The notes under the pieces were generated by a model, which was not told where the DNA came from, did no database searches, and saw only the letters and a list, made by a program, of their open reading frames with translations. 64,000 nucleotides of DNA from Dyella nitratireducens (lineage in GTDB: Bacteria; Pseudomonadota; Gammaproteobacteria; Xanthomonadales; Rhodanobacteraceae): contig NZ_BMJA01000004.1 of the NCBI RefSeq assembly GCF_014642835.1, positions 154,535 through 218,534 of the forward strand, written 5' to 3'. Below are positions 61,004 to 64,000 of the stretch, in pieces (position 1 is the first letter of the stretch; every line of letters starts with the position of its first letter). The position numbers were made by a program, and so were the translations under genes.

Positions 61004-64000
61004 TCAGAAGCTTGCGCGGAATACGAGTTCGTAGCGACGATCGGTCATGAACAGCGCGCGCGTGTACAAGTTCCAATCCACGTAACCGTTGATGTACGTG
61101 GTGGGTCCCATCAGCACCTTCTGCACGGTGTTGGTGAGATTGTTCATTTGCAGGCCCACCTGCATGCTCTTGTTGAGGTGATAGAAGATCGAGGCGTCGA
61201 GCTGGCCTGATGCAGCGTTCCACATCGGCAGATAGGTGTCGCCTGAATCAACCGGCGTGATCAGATAGCGGCTGCGCCACGACCAGGCCAGGCGAGCCGA
61301 CCAGTTGCCGTACTCATACATGCCTGTGACGTTGTAGTTGTGTGGCGACAGGCCCTGCATGGGGAGGCCAGGGTTGGTGACGACATCGCTCGATGGACAC
61401 GAGCCGTTGCCATGGTTTGGATCGCACGAGGTGGTGCCTTGGATCTTGCTGCTCTGCAGGAAGGTGTAGTTGGCCTGCACACCTAGACCCTTCAAGGCGC
61501 CCGGCAAGAAATCAAAGAATTGCGAGTAGCCTGCTTCGGCACCTTTGACCGTGCCACGACCCGCGTTGGTGGGGCCGCTTACTGCCACCGGTACACCGTC
61601 GATGATCTGCGTGTGGACTTCGGTCGTGGTGTAGTTGGAAAGGTTCTTCTTGAACAGCGTGGTGTACAGCTCGCCGGTAGGCGCGAAATACCATTCCAGT
61701 GCGGCATCGAACTGATTGGCCTCCAGCGGCTTCAGGTTGGGATTGCCGCCGGTGGTGGCGTTGAAGCCGGCGAGCTTTGCCTGCTGGCCCGCGCCGGCTG
61801 CACTCCACGACGTGCCGATCACCATGTACGAATTGAGCTGGCTGATGGTCGGGCGGGTCATCGCCTTGGAGGCGGCCAGACGCAGTTGCAACGTGTCGGT
61901 CAGCTTGAAGCGCAGGTTAAGGCTGGGTAGCACGTTGTGGTAGCTGTAAGCGCCGTTGATGGGTGTCGTGGCGCCGTTGAACAGCGCCATCTCGGCGGGC
62001 GTGATGCCTGCGGAATTCTGGATGGTGTTCGACGAGGGGTAGGTGACGGAGCCGTTCGCATTCACGCTGGTGCGGACGAAGCGCAGGCCGATGTTGCCGT
62101 CGAAGGGAGTGCCCAGCGCCGTGTCGTTGCCAAAATACAGCGAGGCATAGGCGGCCTGGGTCGATTCGTGCATGTAGTCGGCGCTCATGCCTGAGCCGGG
62201 ATTACATACGTCGCCCTGGCTCGTGCTGAAGATTTGCGGACACCAGCCGCCTGCACCGCCGGACATTTCAAGCGCACGCAATGCTGAAATCGCGCCGTAG
62301 TAATTGCCCACCAGCGCCATGGTGGGAAATACCAGCGTACTGGGCAGCCTGGTCTGGCCGCGGAAGAAGTCGCTGAATGTAAATTGCTGGTTCATCCACG
62401 CCGGGACGTTGTTAGTCCAGTCCAGTGAAGAGGGGCCTTTGTAGCCGCCTTCCCAGTCCTGGCTGATGGGGCCCCAGTTGTAACTGCTGCTGTTGTTGTT
62501 GCTGTACGTATCGTGGTTGGTGAAACGTACGCCCACACGGAAGTACTGCAGCCAGTTGCTGTCCTCGAAGTTGTATTCGAGGTCGGTGCGCACGGTGCGC
62601 ATCATCGCGTAGTCGTACTCGAGATGATCCAGCGCGGCGCCGAGGTAGTAGTTGGCGTAGTTGGTCAGGCTATTGGGATTGGTGGTGTTCGATGGAATGT
62701 ACTTGTACGTCGTATTGTTCAGCAGCGTAAGGCTGGGTATGCCGCCATCCATGTTCACCTCGGCGGGCGGCATGAAGAACTGGTTGTACACCGTGAAGTC
62801 GATCGTGTTGGCGGTGGACTTGACGAGTTGTATGCCGCCCGACCAGATCATGTTGCTGCTGATGTTGTACTTGAACGTGTTGGTCCAGTCGGTAGTGCGC
62901 ACGAACTGGGTCTGCTGGCGGGTGAGGGCGTAGTAATTGGGCCCACCGATCGGCGGGTAACCCGTGTTCAGCGTTGCCTTGGCGGGGCCGGTGCCACCTC
63001 CCTGCCACGACGCGGACGCCATGTCGCCGCTCTCGTAGACGCCGTTGTCGTAGTCGAACGACGTGCCCGGCACCGGGATCATGTTGTAGTAGTTGCCCTC
63101 GTTGGTCTGGACTTCGTGCTCCTGCCACTGAAGGTTGTAAGTGGAGCGGAAGAAGCGCGAATCGAATTCCAGGTTGTCGGTCGGACGCCACTGGAAGGCG
63201 CCGTAAATACCGGTGCGCCTGCGTTGCATGTCCATCTCGTAATAGTTGATATCGCCCGGAATCGCCACGTTGCCGGCGGATGACGTGGGTTCGCACGGGC
63301 AATTGCCGAGATTGTTTTGAGGTTCGAGCACGTAGGGATTGATCTGGATGCCGTCGGTGCGCGAGGCCAATTCGGAGAAAGACACATCGAACAATGCACC
63401 GAATTCGCCGAGGTTTTCGGTCTTCCAGCGATTGCTGTACAGGAACGATGCGGACGGTTTGCTCCGCTTCGACATGTCGCCTTCATTGACGCCCGTCGAG
63501 AAAGCGGCCACCTGGCCTGGTGCGTCAAATGGCATGCGCGTGCGTAGATCCACCGTGCCGCCGATACCGCCCTCGATAAGTTCCGCGGATGGGTTCTTGT
63601 AGACGTCCACGCCTTGCATCAGCTCCGCTGGTACGTCCTCGAAGCTCAGCGCGCGGCCATTGTTGGCGGAGAAGCTTTCGGCGCCGTTGAGCAGGCTGGC
63701 GACGTAGGGCAGGCCACGGATCAGCACGCCGCTGCCTTCGGCGGACGGATGGTCCGGATCGTCATCGGCCAGATAGTGGTCGACCGTCACGCCACTGATG
63801 CGCTGCAGGGTTTCGGTCACGCTGCGGTCGGGCAGTGCGTTGATGTCGGTGGCGGTGACCGAATCGATGATCTGGTCTGCGTTCTGTTTCAGCGACTGCG
63901 ACGATTCGAGGCTGGCGCGAATACCCGTAACGGTGACGCCGGCAAGATTCTTGATGTCGTTCGGTTGCTCGGTTTTTTTCTTCTTCGCGGGATCGGCTTT
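61004..64000 (-). CDS. TonB-dependent receptor, 5' end beyond the window
   Basis: At least 998 residues; the frame stays open to the window edge and the true start is outside. The edge segment (NDIKNLAGVTVTGIRASLES, DINALPDRSVTETLQRISGV) is the plug of the large CirA/oligosaccharide-type receptors (TIGR01782-like) common in Xanthomonadales. The plug continues with EGSGVLIRGLP and IEGGIGGTVDLRTRMPFD. The long barrel ends with an aromatic (FRASF). An A/K-rich stretch (DPAKKKKTEQ) precedes the plug. Likely substrate is a carbohydrate or complex polymer, not a simple siderophore. Confidence 0.9.
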   Translation of the reverse strand, partial: KADPAKKKKTEQPNDIKNLAGVTVTGIRASLESSQSLKQNADQIIDSVTATDINALPDRSVTETLQRISGVTVDHYLADDDPDHPSAEGSGVLIRGLPYVASLLNGAESFSANNGRALSFEDVPAELMQGVDVYKNPSAELIEGGIGGTVDLRTRMPFDAPGQVAAFSTGVNEGDMSKRSKPSASFLYSNRWKTENLGEFGALFDVSFSELASRTDGIQINPYVLEPQNNLGNCPCEPTSSAGNVAIPGDINYYEMDMQRRRTGIYGAFQWRPTDNLEFDSRFFRSTYNLQWQEHEVQTNEGNYYNMIPVPGTSFDYDNGVYESGDMASASWQGGGTGPAKATLNTGYPPIGGPNYYALTRQQTQFVRTTDWTNTFKYNISSNMIWSGGIQLVKSTANTIDFTVYNQFFMPPAEVNMDGGIPSLTLLNNTTYKYIPSNTTNPNSLTNYANYYLGAALDHLEYDYAMMRTVRTDLEYNFEDSNWLQYFRVGVRFTNHDTYSNNNSSSYNWGPISQDWEGGYKGPSSLDWTNNVPAWMNQQFTFSDFFRGQTRLPSTLVFPTMALVGNYYGAISALRALEMSGGAGGWCPQIFSTSQGDVCNPGSGMSADYMHESTQAAYASLYFGNDTALGTPFDGNIGLRFVRTSVNANGSVTYPSSNTIQNSAGITPAEMALFNGATTPINGAYSYHNVLPSLNLRFKLTDTLQLRLAASKAMTRPTISQLNSYMVIGTSWSAAGAGQQAKLAGFNATTGGNPNLKPLEANQFDAALEWYFAPTGELYTTLFKKNLSNYTTTEVHTQIIDGVPVAVSGPTNAGRGTVKGAEAGYSQFFDFLPGALKGLGVQANYTFLQSSKIQGTTSCDPNHGNGSCPSSDVVTNPGLPMQGLSPHNYNVTGMYEYGNWSARLAWSWRSRYLITPVDSGDTYLPMWNAASGQLDASIFYHLNKSMQVGLQMNNLTNTVQKVLMGPTTYINGYVDWNLYTRALFMTDRRYELVFRASF

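Overview
The window looks like chromosomal DNA of a Xanthomonadales gammaproteobacterium, most likely family Rhodanobacteraceae (Dyella, Luteibacter or Rhodanobacter type). This is inferred from the core block miaA-hfq-hflX-hflK-hflC-DUF2065-purA, Xanthomonas-like Tdh and GcvP proteins, large TonB-dependent receptors, many c-di-GMP proteins and high GC. No rRNA, tRNA, CRISPR array, intact insertion sequence or prophage was recognised.

Layout. 1-5.3 kb: an OmpA-family porin, an RsuA-type pseudouridine synthase convergent with a LysR regulator, a small secreted protein, and kbl. 5.5-8.5 kb (minus strand): a borosin-type peptide backbone N-methyltransferase, then a small protein with the shape of its separate precursor peptide, then a TPR/GGDEF sensor. 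This apparent split borosin RiPP locus is the most interesting part of the window. 8.8-14.6 kb: a giant AsmA/DUF748 protein, tdh, and a glycine-rich secreted protein. 14.7-21.3 kb: the miaA-hfq-hflX / hflKC / purA core block, in which hflX seems to start at CTG just after the hfq stop.

21.4-24.7 kb is a small accessory island: an AAA ATPase plus DUF4276 (Toprim-like) pair, an orphan HipB repressor behind three regularly spaced palindromes, the 3' remnant of a type I restriction hsdR, and a membrane protein. 24.7-28.4 kb holds two LysR regulators, each divergent from an oxidoreductase. 28.6-38.1 kb holds three c-di-GMP proteins, a LemA/M48-protease pair split by a foldback element, and a secreted Sel1-like protein. 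38.4-43.4 kb holds gcvP under a tandem glycine riboswitch, a VOC protein and an unidentified protein.

43.5-52.5 kb encodes two paralogous secreted BNR-repeat (sortilin-like) proteins flanking a FecA-like TonB receptor. 53.0-60.8 kb is an NAD-dependent formate dehydrogenase operon (OFA transporter, fdsG, fdsB, fdsA, fdhD, fdsD). The window ends inside another TonB receptor. Kbl, Tdh and GcvP together cover threonine-to-glycine breakdown and glycine cleavage.

Three families of dispersed palindromic repeats occupy many intergenic gaps. Family A (TAGGTTGGGGTGCAAACC) always abuts stop codons. Family B (CCCTCTCCCC...GGGGAGAGGG) invades the end of fdsB. Family C (CGTCATTCC...GGAATGACG) forms paired hairpins.
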